Notes: generated by a model from the letters alone, not told the origin. DNA of 29,295 bases from an uncultured Clostridia bacterium (GCA_934167365.1 CAKPKU010000012.1:1-29295), one strand, 5' to 3'; positions 14,923 through 24,943 are shown, counted from the first letter of the stretch. Program-made: numbers and translations.

Positions 14923-14959
14923 TATAAATAATACAAATTTAATCTGGTAATTTTTAGCG

Positions 14960-16321
14960 TTATTTCAATGAATTTATTGCTCTATCTGCTAATTTTTCGT
15001 ACCTTAATTTTTTATCTCTAATTTTTTCTTCTAATGGTGGTAAAATTCCAAAATTAGCATTCATTGGTTGAAATTTATCATTTTCAGTAGAGATATATTT
15101 CGCTAAAGCCCCAATCATTGTCAATTCACTAAATTCTGCTTTATCTTCTTTTTTGTTAAATTTATTAATTGCATTTAAAGCTGAAACCATTCCAGATGAT
15201 ATAGATTCCACATATCCTTCCACACCTGTGATTTGTCCTGCAAAAAATATATTTTTGTTTTTCTTGAAATTGTATGTATTATCTAATAATTTTGTCGAAT
15301 TTATATATGTATTTCTATGCATAACCCCATACTTCTGGAAGTCTGCATTTTCTAAACCTGGAATTAAACTAAATACTCTTTTTTGCTCTCCAAATTTCAA
15401 ATTTGTTTGAAATCCAACTATATTATATATCGTTCCATCTGAATTATCTTGTCTTAACTGAACCAAAGCATATGGTCTAAATCCTGTACGTGGATCTGTA
15501 AAACCTACTGGTTTTAATGGCCCATAACGTAATGTATCAATTCCACGCTTTGCCATAACCTCAATAGGCATACATCCCTCAAAAATCTCTCTTTTTTCAA
15601 ACTCATGCAATTCTACAACTTCTGCATTTACAAGCTCCTTCCAAAATTTTTCATATTCTTCCTTATTCATTGGTAGGTTAATATAATCTGAATTGTCAAC
15701 TTTATTTATTCTTTCATTCCAATCTGAAATTTCCTCATCTTTTGCCCTTTCTTGCTCATATCTATCTCCCCAAAAAGCAATATTCATATTAACTGATTCT
15801 TTTGAAACTATTGGAGCTGCTGCATCATAAAAATGTAAATCACTATCTCCTGTTATTTGAGATATTTCATTTGACAATTTATCAGATGTAAGTGGTCCTG
15901 TTGCTATTATTACAATTCCGTTTTTTGCCAAATCCTCTAAATGAATTTTATCTCCAACCTCTTCATTTATTATTTCAATATTTGGAATCTCCTTAAGTTT
16001 ATCTGTAACATTTTTTGAAAATAAAGCTCTGTCAACAGCTAATGCTTGACCTGCTGGCACAGATGTTTCATCTGCAATTTTAATAAGTAGTGAGTCTAAA
16101 AACCTAAGCTCTTCTTTTAATAAACCACATGCATTAGTATGCAAATTAGATTTAAAAGAATTACTACAAACAATTTCTGCTAAATTTTCATTTGAATGTG
16201 CAGGAGAGAATTTTTTAGGTTTCATCTCATATAATTTAACATGTATTCCTCTTTTTGCAATTTGGTAAGCTGCCTCTGATCCTGCTAGTCCACCGCCTAT
16301 TATTGTTATATAATCATTCAT
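14960..16321 (-). CDS. trmFO: tRNA (uracil-54-C5)-methyltransferase TrmFO
   Basis: A 453-residue FAD- and folate-dependent enzyme that makes ribothymidine at position 54 of the tRNA T-loop using methylenetetrahydrofolate. The FAD-binding 'IIGGGLAGSEAAYQIAKRG' is at the N-terminus; 'EIVCSNSFKSN' and 'CGLLKEEL' carry the conserved Cys-containing segment, and 'ITGVEGYVESISSGM' is the second FAD motif. The open frame extends 23 codons further up into the terminator of the preceding gene; the start is set at the ATG ten bases after GAGAGG, which gives the normal family N-terminus. In Firmicutes trmFO usually follows topA; here two helicase genes lie between them. Confidence 0.96.
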   Translation of the reverse strand: MNDYITIIGGGLAGSEAAYQIAKRGIHVKLYEMKPKKFSPAHSNENLAEIVCSNSFKSNLHTNACGLLKEELRFLDSLLIKIADETSVPAGQALAVDRALFSKNVTDKLKEIPNIEIINEEVGDKIHLEDLAKNGIVIIATGPLTSDKLSNEISQITGDSDLHFYDAAAPIVSKESVNMNIAFWGDRYEQERAKDEEISDWNERINKVDNSDYINLPMNKEEYEKFWKELVNAEVVELHEFEKREIFEGCMPIEVMAKRGIDTLRYGPLKPVGFTDPRTGFRPYALVQLRQDNSDGTIYNIVGFQTNLKFGEQKRVFSLIPGLENADFQKYGVMHRNTYINSTKLLDNTYNFKKNKNIFFAGQITGVEGYVESISSGMVSALNAINKFNKKEDKAEFSELTMIGALAKYISTENDKFQPMNANFGILPPLEEKIRDKKLRYEKLADRAINSLK

Positions 16322-16349
16322 ATAATTCATTCCTCTCAATTTTTTTGTA

Positions 16350-16378
16350 ATTATATATGAATTATATAAAAAAAACAA
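16350..16378 (-). promoter_or_regulatory. promoter of trmFO overlapping a terminator tail
   Basis: TTGTTT (16373-16378, minus strand), 17-bp spacer, perfect TATAAT (16350-16355). The -35 box lies inside the 3' arm and U run of the preceding terminator, a compact arrangement. The start would be about 22 bases before the trmFO ATG. The -35 match is only four of six. Confidence 0.45.
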
Positions 16379-16411
16379 TAAAAATCTCATTACGATATTT
16401 TTATTGTTTTT
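16371..16411 (-). terminator. terminator of the two-helicase unit
   Basis: A 15-bp stem (16371-16385/16397-16411) with an 11-base loop, about 45 bp after the SF2 helicase stop. On the minus strand it ends in a run of eight T residues. It closes the helicase transcript before trmFO. Confidence 0.78.
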
Positions 16412-16456
16412 GTTTTTTCATTACATTTATATAAAACTTTTTACAATTTTATTATA

Positions 16457-19102
16457 TTATTTCCAATCAACCATTTTCTGTTTTCTTGATATCTTATCTT
16501 TTAAATTCATATCTTGCATTCTTGCTTTTAATAATTCTTTTCTACCTTCAGCACTTTTTGTATATATCAGCTCTACTTTGCCAATTTTTTGAGCCCAAGA
16601 ATCTACAAAACCTTGTGCATTTTCTTTGTTGCTTGAAAATATTTTCGGTATATTGTAATATCTTGATAAATTATTTCTTTTAGTAGATATTATATATCTT
16701 TGGCTTTCAACTTTAGAAAATATTTCTGTTAAACATGTTATAAATATATTGCTTTCTTGCAAAGATGCTCCTTCTATCCAAGCAGATATTTTGCCGTTTT
16801 CATTATTTGTTTTTATTTTAATCTTTGAAGATGGTGTTTTTATATTTCTTGTTCGTATAAGTTGACTTAATAAAACCTCTGATATTGCATTAACTGTTGA
16901 TTCAGGAGTTGATAATTTTTTTATTTTTATTGCTTTTGAAATTATATAAATTACAATTCCTAGCTCCACTAAAAATGTTAATATTCTTGGTATAATACCA
17001 ATTATTAAAACTATTAATAATATTATTGCAAATATAATAGCTCTAATAAATGATTTTGATACAAGCCAATCAGATGTAAATGGACTCACTCCTTCAAGCT
17101 CTAGCTCTTCTGTCATTTGCATATTGTCATTTCTATTTTCCACAGCACTTTGCCAATTTTTAAACATTTTTGCTCTGTCATTAGAATTTGATAACATATA
17201 TTCATTTAAATTTTTAACCTTTTCAGGTGTATATGGCCCATCAAAATTTCCCAATCTATCTAGCCCACTTGATACATATGAATTATTATAACCAATTCCA
17301 GTAAATGACTCAAATCTTCTTTTTAACAAATTTAAATCTGCATTTTCAATTGAAGATTCTCCATCAACATTATCACAAACACATACTAAATGCCATATAT
17401 TAGCAGTTTTATTTGGATTAGAATTTACTCTAATTGCTCTCCCCCTCATCTGATTTGAAAGCATATATGACCCCACAAAAGTTGCTAATATTAAGCTGTT
17501 TATACTAGGTTCATCCCATCCTTCTCCTAATAAAGATTTTGTTCCAACTATTAAATTAATTTCTCCAACTTCAAATAATTTAGAAATACAATTCATAACA
17601 TCATTTCTAATTTTTTCAGGCATAGATACTTCAACATAATTTGTATTCATTTCAAACAGCTTAAATTTTAATTTATCAGTATCTATTTCTTTTGAATTAC
17701 AAATATCCTGCAAAGCTTTTGCTTTTGATTTTGGTATTACAAACAAGCTACCAGTAAGAACTGCCATATTTAGGTTTTGGTGGTCCTTTGCTAATATTTT
17801 AAATATTGGAAGTACACCTATTTTATCTATTTCTATATCTTCTGTTGTTATATATTCTCTTCTAATAAAATCAGTTAAAACTACCATTCTCATATCTTTG
17901 TTTAAATTATTTAATTCAATATCAACTATTTTAGATATACTATTTAATTTTCCTAAACTATTTACGAAATATTTCTGTATATTTTTATTATCAATTAAAG
18001 ATACATTCTTTTTTTCAATTGCACCTATTTGATTTAATTTTTTTTCATAGTAACTCAATATTTCTTCATGCTCTATATAGTTTTTTCTATCTATAACAAA
18101 AACATTTTTTATTAATATTTCAAACCATGATAAATTAAATTTTGGTATTTTATTATTGTGACCTAATATTTTTACATTAGCACTTGTTATAGGTTTATTA
18201 GAAGCATTTAAAAATACCAACATACTGCTATAATACTCTGGATTTTCTAGTATTTCCTCATCATGTTCATATGGTGTTTTGATAAATTTATGATTGTAAA
18301 TAGCATTTATAAATTTTTCATCATTTTTCATTTCATTTACTAATGCATTAAGTCTTTTATCATAATTTCGTATATTTTCCATTTCTTGATCTGTTGGATA
18401 ATTAAAATATATGTAATCTTGATGAGGGCATAGGTTTTTAGCTTTTACCAATTCTGGTACAGAAATTTCTGCATCAATTTCGCCACATAAAGACACATAA
18501 TTAGCCCATATATTTGGCTCAACATCATATGGCGGAGTCGCAGTTAAAGCAATTAATTTAATATTTCCTAATGCTGAAACTACTTCATTTAAGCTTTTCC
18601 ACCATTCACTTTTTAAATGATGAGCTTCATCTAAAACCAATGTAGTTATTTTCTTCTTTTTTAGCTCTGAAATAATGTCATATTCTTTTATTTCTTCTGA
18701 TGTTACAGATTCCTCCTCTTTTTCAACTACATCATCTGTATCTTCACTATTTGCTCTAATTTTTTTTCTTTTATAAGCATAATGTAAAGCTTGATATGTA
18801 ACTACATTAAAATACTTTAAATTATATATATCTGTACTTATCCAATCAGGTACATCTTTCAAATCTGTAAAACTTGATATAAATTTAGTAATCCACTGTT
18901 TTTTTATTGTTACAGTTGGTGCAAAAATTATAACTGGATTTCCTAATCTTCTAGCAAGCTCTAAACCCAAGATTGTTTTTCCAGAGCCTGGAGCTGCTAC
19001 AATATTTATTTTTCCATCTCCTAAATATTTATACGATTCTTTTAAAACTCTGTCTTGATATGGTCTCCATGGATATTTAAATTTTATTGTATTATCAAAC
19101 AT
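16457..19102 (-). CDS. SF2 DEAD/DEAH helicase with two C-terminal membrane helices
   Basis: 881 residues. A superfamily-2 helicase of the type III restriction/XPB-like class: Q-like 'WRPYQDRVL' (12-20), Walker A 'APGSGKT' (37-43), Walker B 'DEAH' (158-161), motif III 'TATPP' (187-191), 'GEGWDEP' (526-532) and motif VI 'QMRGRAIR' (551-558). An acidic insertion (118-140) splits the first RecA-like domain. After the helicase core come two hydrophobic helices (about 685-703 and 707-723) with a short link, then a C-terminal domain of about 150 residues with 'AEGRKELLKARMQDM' that I do not recognise. It would be a membrane-tethered DNA or RNA motor. Shine-Dalgarno AGGAG lies eight bases upstream. 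Substrate and role are unknown; no nuclease or methylase domain is visible. Confidence 0.88.
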   Translation of the reverse strand: MFDNTIKFKYPWRPYQDRVLKESYKYLGDGKINIVAAPGSGKTILGLELARRLGNPVIIFAPTVTIKKQWITKFISSFTDLKDVPDWISTDIYNLKYFNVVTYQALHYAYKRKKIRANSEDTDDVVEKEEESVTSEEIKEYDIISELKKKKITTLVLDEAHHLKSEWWKSLNEVVSALGNIKLIALTATPPYDVEPNIWANYVSLCGEIDAEISVPELVKAKNLCPHQDYIYFNYPTDQEMENIRNYDKRLNALVNEMKNDEKFINAIYNHKFIKTPYEHDEEILENPEYYSSMLVFLNASNKPITSANVKILGHNNKIPKFNLSWFEILIKNVFVIDRKNYIEHEEILSYYEKKLNQIGAIEKKNVSLIDNKNIQKYFVNSLGKLNSISKIVDIELNNLNKDMRMVVLTDFIRREYITTEDIEIDKIGVLPIFKILAKDHQNLNMAVLTGSLFVIPKSKAKALQDICNSKEIDTDKLKFKLFEMNTNYVEVSMPEKIRNDVMNCISKLFEVGEINLIVGTKSLLGEGWDEPSINSLILATFVGSYMLSNQMRGRAIRVNSNPNKTANIWHLVCVCDNVDGESSIENADLNLLKRRFESFTGIGYNNSYVSSGLDRLGNFDGPYTPEKVKNLNEYMLSNSNDRAKMFKNWQSAVENRNDNMQMTEELELEGVSPFTSDWLVSKSFIRAIIFAIILLIVLIIGIIPRILTFLVELGIVIYIISKAIKIKKLSTPESTVNAISEVLLSQLIRTRNIKTPSSKIKIKTNNENGKISAWIEGASLQESNIFITCLTEIFSKVESQRYIISTKRNNLSRYYNIPKIFSSNKENAQGFVDSWAQKIGKVELIYTKSAEGRKELLKARMQDMNLKDKISRKQKMVDWK

Positions 19103-19271
19103 TTTTTCATCTCCTAATTTCTATTCTTAAAATGCTTTCAATAACTAATGTATTACAATTCAAACAATTACCTTACTTGTATACATTATTATTTCTTCAA
19201 ATTATTTCATTTACTCCTCTTTTATTATATATAAAAACATTGTAACAATTTTTTGTATGAAATCAAAAAAT

Positions 19272-22200
19272 TTATTTGAACAAATCAATAATTTCATCTC
19301 TTGATAATTTACTAATAAATGTTTCATTAGTTGATAACATATTATCCACAAGTTGAGCCTTTTTTTGCTGTAATTCATATATTTTTTCTTCAATAGAATT
19401 TTTAGTAATTAACTTATATACTTGAACATTACGCTTTTGACCTATTCTATATGTTCTATCAGTTGCCTGATTTTCAGCCGAAATATTCCACCATGGATCA
19501 TAATGAATAACCATATCTGCTCCAATTAAATTAAGACCTGTTCCACCAGCTTTTAATGAAATTAAAAATACTTTTATATCCTCATTTTCATTAAATTCAT
19601 CTACTAATTTTATTCTTTCACTTACTTTTGTTTGACCTGTTAATTTAAAATATTTTATATTTTCCTCTTTTAGCTCTTTTTCAATAATATCAAACATTGA
19701 TGTATATCCAGAAAATAGTAGAATTTTATGGTTTCCTTGTACTGCATCTTTTATTATTTCCATACATTGATTTAATTTACCACTACCATTATTATAATTA
19801 TCTAAAAATAATTTTGGATGGCAACATATTTGTCTTAATCTCATAAGAAGAGCTAAAATTTTCATTTGATTTTTTTCAAATCCATCTCCAATTAATTCAT
19901 TTGCCACTTCTTCTCTTGCACTTGCCATATATGACATATAAATTTTTTGTTGTTCTTCTTCCATTTCACTATTTAAAACAGTAACAGTTTTTTCAGGAAG
20001 CTCTGTTAAAACCTCCTCTTTTATTCTTCTTAAAATAAATGGTTCAATTAACATCTTTAATTTTTGAATTTTATATGTATCTTCTTCTCTAATAATTGGA
20101 GTTTCAAAATTCTCTTTAAATTTTCTATAACTATATAAATATCCTGGCATTGAAAAATCAAAAATTGACCATAGCTCTGCAAGTGAATTTTCTATTGGTG
20201 TACCTGTTAATGCAAATCTTGTTTTTGCCTTAATTTTTTTAATTGCTTTAAAATTTTGAGTATTATTATTTTTAATATATTGAGCTTCATCTGCAATTAT
20301 AAATTTAAATTCATAATTTTGTTCAGTATATACTTCAACATCTCTTTTTAATAAATCATATGATGTTATTATAATATCATAATTTTCAATATTTTTTATA
20401 ATAACTTTTCGCTCTTCTGCATTACCTGAAACAACAATTGCTTTTAAAGATGGAGCGAATTTTTCTAATTCATTAAACCAGTTCAAAGCAAGCGAACTTG
20501 GGCAAACTACTATGCTAGATCTCTTATCGGTGCTATTTACATTATAATCTAATAATAAAGTTATAACTTGAAGTGTTTTTCCAAGACCCATGTCATCTGC
20601 CAAAATTCCTCCTAGTCCATATGTGTCTAGTGTTTTTAGCCATTTATATCCTATTTCTTGATATCTTCTTAAAGTTGCTTTTAATTCATGAGGTATTTTT
20701 ATATAATCATCACTTGTATTTTGAATATCATTAATTAAATCTTTATATTCTTTATTTTTATATACGTTCATATTTGTATTTTTTAGTATTTTATCTAAAT
20801 ATAAAGTTCTATATACTGGTAGCTCTAGCTCTCCATTTGCTAAATCTTCATAATTTAAATTTCCATCTATATTTAATTTTTCTAGAAAATCTAAAGTTTC
20901 ATTTTCTTCTAAATTGACAAAACTTCCATCACTTAATTTATAGAATTTTTTTCTTAATTTATATCTTTCCATAATTTCAGTAAGCTCTTCTGGAGAAAAA
21001 TTAAATTCACTCAAATTTACTTTTAATAAATTATTTTCCACTTTTATTCCAATATTTGATATTTTAGGTTGCTTTATTTCCCTCTTTTTAAATGCATCAG
21101 TTGCCAATATTTCAAAGTTTTTCATATAGTAAACTATTTCTTCAGATAAAAATTTATATATTTTTTCATCATCAGCTAAAATTAATCTTCCATGTTCCTT
21201 ATCTAACATAAAACCAGTTTGTATAAGTGTTTCTAATGTTTTTGTTTCTTTTACAACATCACGTGGGATTGTCAATTTCTTTTGCTCTACTAATGGGTTA
21301 AATTCAATATCTTTATATCCAAATTTTACATCTGCTGTTATAAAATTACTTGAGTTAAAATCCAAATATAATTTTACATATAAATCTTGTGGAACATATT
21401 TTTCCATCTCTTCTTGCTTTATATTTTTAATTTCAAGACAATTCTTAATACTAGGAACTACTAAAGAAAACAATTTTGGTAAATCTGTTTTCTTGAAAAT
21501 TATTTCCTTAGTAAAATTGTTTTTATATAGCTCTAATAACTTTAAAACTGTGTTTTTAAAGTTCATTGGGCATCTATATATAACATCATCAATAACCATA
21601 TATAAATATTTTTTTCCATATAGCACATCATAACTATATATATCTATATTTGGATATAATTTATATTCACTTTCGCTTTCTTCTTCAAGTATAAACTTTA
21701 TTTCTGGAATTTCATCCAAAAACAAAATTCTATCCTCTTGATAGTCTTTTTTGATTTTTATATATTCGCCATCAAATACATCAAACATTTCATCTAAACA
21801 TGTATTTGATATTGTAATAGCACTTTCATTCATTACTTTACCATAGTATCTTTGTTGACCCATAGATTCATTTGTGTACTTTATAATTTCTGAATATTTT
21901 AAAAGAAAATCTAATAATTTTAGATCACTTGATCTAAAAATTTCCCTTGAGTGCTTGAATTCTAATTTTTGACCGTATTTGAATGTATCACCATTTGAAT
22001 ATGTATCATAAAATGTGATTAAATTTTTTATTTTATATGAATTTTTTCCATCCCCAACTTTAAATTCTATTGACATTTCCTTATTTTGTGTATCATAAAT
22101 TATTTTTGGATCTATTTCTATTTGATTTGTAGCAAATTTAGCATTATTCTTTGTTGTTTGCTCTTCTGCACATAATTCATCATAAAATGTATTTATTATT

Positions 22201-22586
22201 TGATTAAATGTTTTATATTTATTTTTTCTATCATAATATCTTGTATCATTTTTATCTTTTTGAGCCTCAAATATATTTGAATATTCTGGACTGTTTGCAA
22301 ATTTTAACATTGTAGCCACAATATGATTACATGATTCATATGATGACTGATATTCTTTACATGTACATTGTACATTTACTAATTCATTTTTTAATGCTTT
22401 AATAAATATGTCGTGAGTATCTCTATGGCCATTTGCTTTTGCATGTATTTCAAAATTTTTGTTATTATCATACGTAGCTTTTGTTATTTTTATATTATTC
22501 TTTTCAATATATTTATTGGCAGAGCATCTCTTTTCTTCACTTATGTTATTGCATAGATCATTCATTATATCTTTACTAACTAGCAT
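19272..22586 (-). CDS. SNF2-family helicase with SWIM zinc finger
   Basis: 1104 residues. A SWIM zinc-binding motif C74-x-C76-x9-C86-x-H88 lies near the N-terminus, followed by a long SNF2-associated region (about 110-630) common to bacterial SNF2 proteins. The ATPase core follows: Walker A 'DDMGLGKT' (664-671), 'DEAQ' (766-769) and 'TGTPIEN' (794-800). The second RecA-like domain has 'FLISLKAGGTGLNLIGAD', 'HYDPWWN' and 'ATDRTYRIGQ'. Such proteins translocate on double-stranded DNA and often displace bound proteins; many Firmicutes carry one of unknown function. The ATG follows AGAGGGG by six bases. A strong promoter lies just upstream and the gene leads a two-gene unit with the SF2 helicase (169-bp gap). 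Confidence 0.94.
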   Translation of the reverse strand: MLVSKDIMNDLCNNISEEKRCSANKYIEKNNIKITKATYDNNKNFEIHAKANGHRDTHDIFIKALKNELVNVQCTCKEYQSSYESCNHIVATMLKFANSPEYSNIFEAQKDKNDTRYYDRKNKYKTFNQIINTFYDELCAEEQTTKNNAKFATNQIEIDPKIIYDTQNKEMSIEFKVGDGKNSYKIKNLITFYDTYSNGDTFKYGQKLEFKHSREIFRSSDLKLLDFLLKYSEIIKYTNESMGQQRYYGKVMNESAITISNTCLDEMFDVFDGEYIKIKKDYQEDRILFLDEIPEIKFILEEESESEYKLYPNIDIYSYDVLYGKKYLYMVIDDVIYRCPMNFKNTVLKLLELYKNNFTKEIIFKKTDLPKLFSLVVPSIKNCLEIKNIKQEEMEKYVPQDLYVKLYLDFNSSNFITADVKFGYKDIEFNPLVEQKKLTIPRDVVKETKTLETLIQTGFMLDKEHGRLILADDEKIYKFLSEEIVYYMKNFEILATDAFKKREIKQPKISNIGIKVENNLLKVNLSEFNFSPEELTEIMERYKLRKKFYKLSDGSFVNLEENETLDFLEKLNIDGNLNYEDLANGELELPVYRTLYLDKILKNTNMNVYKNKEYKDLINDIQNTSDDYIKIPHELKATLRRYQEIGYKWLKTLDTYGLGGILADDMGLGKTLQVITLLLDYNVNSTDKRSSIVVCPSSLALNWFNELEKFAPSLKAIVVSGNAEERKVIIKNIENYDIIITSYDLLKRDVEVYTEQNYEFKFIIADEAQYIKNNNTQNFKAIKKIKAKTRFALTGTPIENSLAELWSIFDFSMPGYLYSYRKFKENFETPIIREEDTYKIQKLKMLIEPFILRRIKEEVLTELPEKTVTVLNSEMEEEQQKIYMSYMASAREEVANELIGDGFEKNQMKILALLMRLRQICCHPKLFLDNYNNGSGKLNQCMEIIKDAVQGNHKILLFSGYTSMFDIIEKELKEENIKYFKLTGQTKVSERIKLVDEFNENEDIKVFLISLKAGGTGLNLIGADMVIHYDPWWNISAENQATDRTYRIGQKRNVQVYKLITKNSIEEKIYELQQKKAQLVDNMLSTNETFISKLSRDEIIDLFK

Positions 22587-22622
22587 GACATACCCCTCTT
22601 TTCTCCATTTTTACATTTCGTT

Positions 22623-22651
22623 ATTATACTATAAGATATTTATTATATCAA
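22623..22651 (-). promoter_or_regulatory. sigma-A promoter of the helicase unit
   Basis: TTGATA (22646-22651, minus strand), 17-bp spacer, perfect TATAAT (22623-22628). It lies between the topA terminator and the SNF2 gene, so the two helicases are transcribed independently of topA. Confidence 0.75.
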
Positions 22652-22661
22652 GTGATGTATC

Positions 22662-22696
22662 AAAAAAGACAGCTTTTTATTTGAAAAAACTGTCTT
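22662..22696 (-). terminator. terminator of topA
   Basis: Minus strand: AAGACAG pairs with CTGTCTT (22690-22696/22666-22672), extended inward by five A-T pairs after one mismatch, loop of five bases, followed by TTTT. It begins five bases beyond the topA stop. Confidence 0.8.
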
Positions 22697-22701
22697 ACTT
22701 T

Positions 22702-24807
22702 TTATTTTTTCTTACTACTTTTTGTAGTTTTCTTTTTAGTGGTTGATTTCTTTTTTGTTGTTGCTTTTTTCTTTGTCTTTTTTTCTACATTATTTTCAAC
22801 CTTTTCTTCATTTTTAGGCTCCCATTTTTCGCCTACTTTAGGTTTATTCCATGAAATATACTGACAAGATTCTGGGTTATTTTCGCAAACAAAAAATTTT
22901 CTACCTCTTTTAGATTTTTTCACTTGTACTACTCCCCCACATACTGGGCATGGTACATCAATTGTTTCAATAATAGGTTTAGCATTCCTACATTCTGGAA
23001 ATCCTGGGCATGCAAGGAATTTTCCATATCTTCCGTATTTATAAACCATCATTCTGCCACACTTTTCACATTGTACATCAGAAACCTCATCAACTAACTC
23101 AACATGCTCTAATTCCTTTTCTACTCTTTCAACTTCTTTTTCAAAAGGTCCATAAAATTCCTCAATTGCCTTTTTCCAATTTTCTTTTCCTTCAGCAATA
23201 GCATCAAATTCTTCCTCTATTTTTGCTGTAAACTCTACATTAATAACATCACTAAAATTTTCAATTAACAAATTATTTACAATTTTCCCAAGCTCTGTTG
23301 GAACTAACTGCTTTTTATCTTTTTCAATATATCTACGTTCCAATATTGTAGATATTGTAGGTGCATATGTACTTGGTCTACCAATACCTTTTTCCTCAAG
23401 AACTTTCACAATACTTGCCTCAGTATATCTAGCTGGTGGCTCTGTAAAGCTTTGCTTTGTATCTATTTTTTCATTTTTTAGCTCTTGATTTAATTCTAAT
23501 GATGGTAAAATTAATTCATCATCTTCTCCATGGTCTTCATCTTTTGTTTCAACATATAATTTCATAAAACCTTTGAATTTAATACTTTGACCATTAGCTT
23601 TAAAGTTATAATCTCCAGCATTTATTGTAACTGCTATTGTATCATATTCAGCAGAAGACATTTGACTTGCTATAAATCTATTGTATATTAAATTATATAA
23701 CTTATACTGATCATTACTCAAAGCATCTTTTAATTTTTCTGGTGTTAAATCAACATATGTAGGTCGTATAGCCTCATGGGCATCTTGAGCTCCTTCTTTA
23801 GTTTTAAAATATCTATTTTCGTAATATGCTTTACCATAAGTATCTTCAATATATTGTTTAGATGCTGCTCTTGCCTCTTCTGAAATTCTTGTTGAATCAG
23901 TTCTCATATATGTAATCAAACCAACAACTCCCTTTTCTGGCACTTTTACACCTTCATATAATCCTTGAGCAACAGACATAGTTTTTTTCAATGTAAAACC
24001 AAGTTTTCTTGAAGCCTCTTGACCCATTGTACTTGTTGTAAATGGTGGTGCTGGATTTTTCTTTTTTTGGCTTTTCTTTATATCATTTACTATAAATTTA
24101 GATTTTTCTAAATCCTTTAAAATTTTATCAACTTGCTCTTTATTTTTAAGCTCTATTTTTTGATCATTTTTAGAAAATAATCTTGCCTCAAATGCTTTTT
24201 TAGCTCCTTCAGACAATAAATTAGCATAAATATTCCAATATTCCTCTGGAATAAATGATTCTATCTCATTTTCTCTGTCAACAATTAACTTAACAACAAC
24301 TGACTGTACCCTTCCTGCTGATAAGCCTTTTTTAACTTTTTTCCATAATACTGGACTTATCTTATAACCTACTATTCTATCTAACACTCTACGAGCCTGT
24401 TGTGCATCAAATAAGTTTTTATCTATTGTTCGTGGGTGCTTTATTGATTCTTGTACTGCATTTTTTGTTATCTCATTGAAAGTAACTCTACATAAGCTTT
24501 CAGGAGATATTCCTAATATATATGCCAAATGCCATGCAATTGCTTCTCCTTCACGGTCAGGGTCAGTTGCAAGATACACTGTTTTGGCAGCATTTGCTTC
24601 TTTTTTTAAGCTTTTAATTAAAGGTGCTTTTCCTCTAATATTTATATATTGTGGCTCAAAATCATTATCTACATCAACAGCTAATTTTGATTTTGGTAAA
24701 TCACGTATATGTCCCATTGAAGCCATAACTTTTACACTTCCACCAATAAATTTAGTTATTGTATTAGCTTTAGCTGGTGATTCCACAATTATTAGTTTAT
24801 TTGCCAT
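22702..24807 (-). CDS. topA: DNA topoisomerase I
   Basis: 701 residues. A type IA topoisomerase that relaxes negative supercoils by transient single-strand cleavage. The Toprim domain has 'LIIVESPAKANTI' (5-17) and 'DPDREGEAIAWHL' (82-94). 'SAGRVQS' is at 163-169, and the active-site tyrosine is Tyr300 in 'GLITYMRTDSTRIS'. Two C-terminal C4 zinc ribbons follow: 'CEKCGRMMVYKYGRYGKFLAC' begins the first, and 'CPVCGG..C..NPESC' the second. It ends in a Lys/Thr-rich tail of about 40 residues, probably disordered and DNA-binding. The ATG has AAGGAG six bases upstream and a sigma-A promoter further up. The gene is monocistronic: a terminator follows directly. Confidence 0.98.
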   Translation of the reverse strand: MANKLIIVESPAKANTITKFIGGSVKVMASMGHIRDLPKSKLAVDVDNDFEPQYINIRGKAPLIKSLKKEANAAKTVYLATDPDREGEAIAWHLAYILGISPESLCRVTFNEITKNAVQESIKHPRTIDKNLFDAQQARRVLDRIVGYKISPVLWKKVKKGLSAGRVQSVVVKLIVDRENEIESFIPEEYWNIYANLLSEGAKKAFEARLFSKNDQKIELKNKEQVDKILKDLEKSKFIVNDIKKSQKKKNPAPPFTTSTMGQEASRKLGFTLKKTMSVAQGLYEGVKVPEKGVVGLITYMRTDSTRISEEARAASKQYIEDTYGKAYYENRYFKTKEGAQDAHEAIRPTYVDLTPEKLKDALSNDQYKLYNLIYNRFIASQMSSAEYDTIAVTINAGDYNFKANGQSIKFKGFMKLYVETKDEDHGEDDELILPSLELNQELKNEKIDTKQSFTEPPARYTEASIVKVLEEKGIGRPSTYAPTISTILERRYIEKDKKQLVPTELGKIVNNLLIENFSDVINVEFTAKIEEEFDAIAEGKENWKKAIEEFYGPFEKEVERVEKELEHVELVDEVSDVQCEKCGRMMVYKYGRYGKFLACPGFPECRNAKPIIETIDVPCPVCGGVVQVKKSKRGRKFFVCENNPESCQYISWNKPKVGEKWEPKNEEKVENNVEKKTKKKATTKKKSTTKKKTTKSSKKK

Positions 24808-24837
24808 AATCTTCTCCTTCTTATTTGATATTATTTT

Positions 24838-24866
24838 ATTCTAAACTACACTACTAAAATTTTCAA
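24838..24866 (-). promoter_or_regulatory. sigma-A promoter of topA
   Basis: TTGAAA (24861-24866, minus strand), 17-bp spacer, TAGAAT (24838-24843, five of six). Transcription would start about 25 bases before the topA ATG. Confidence 0.62.
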
Positions 24867-24918
24867 TACCCTAGTATAAAAAAATTGTTAACAAAAGTCG
24901 ACAATATCCTTAATGAAC

Positions 24919-24943
24919 AAAAAAAAAGAGTAATTACTTACTC
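24919..24943 (-). terminator. terminator of rpsT
   Basis: Minus strand: GAGTAA/TTACTC stem (24928-24933/24938-24943) with a 4-base loop, followed by nine T residues (24919-24927). It lies 40 bp after the rpsT stop. A short stem with a long U run is characteristic. Confidence 0.85.

Noticed and set aside
16322..16390. N-terminal extension of TrmFO by 23 residues
   Set aside because: It would run through the terminator of the helicase unit and upstream of the Shine-Dalgarno; the downstream ATG fits the family.
16457..22586. A complete type III restriction, DISARM or BREX-like system
   Set aside because: Both genes have helicase motifs, but no methyltransferase, nuclease, phosphatase or other core gene of those systems is present nearby.
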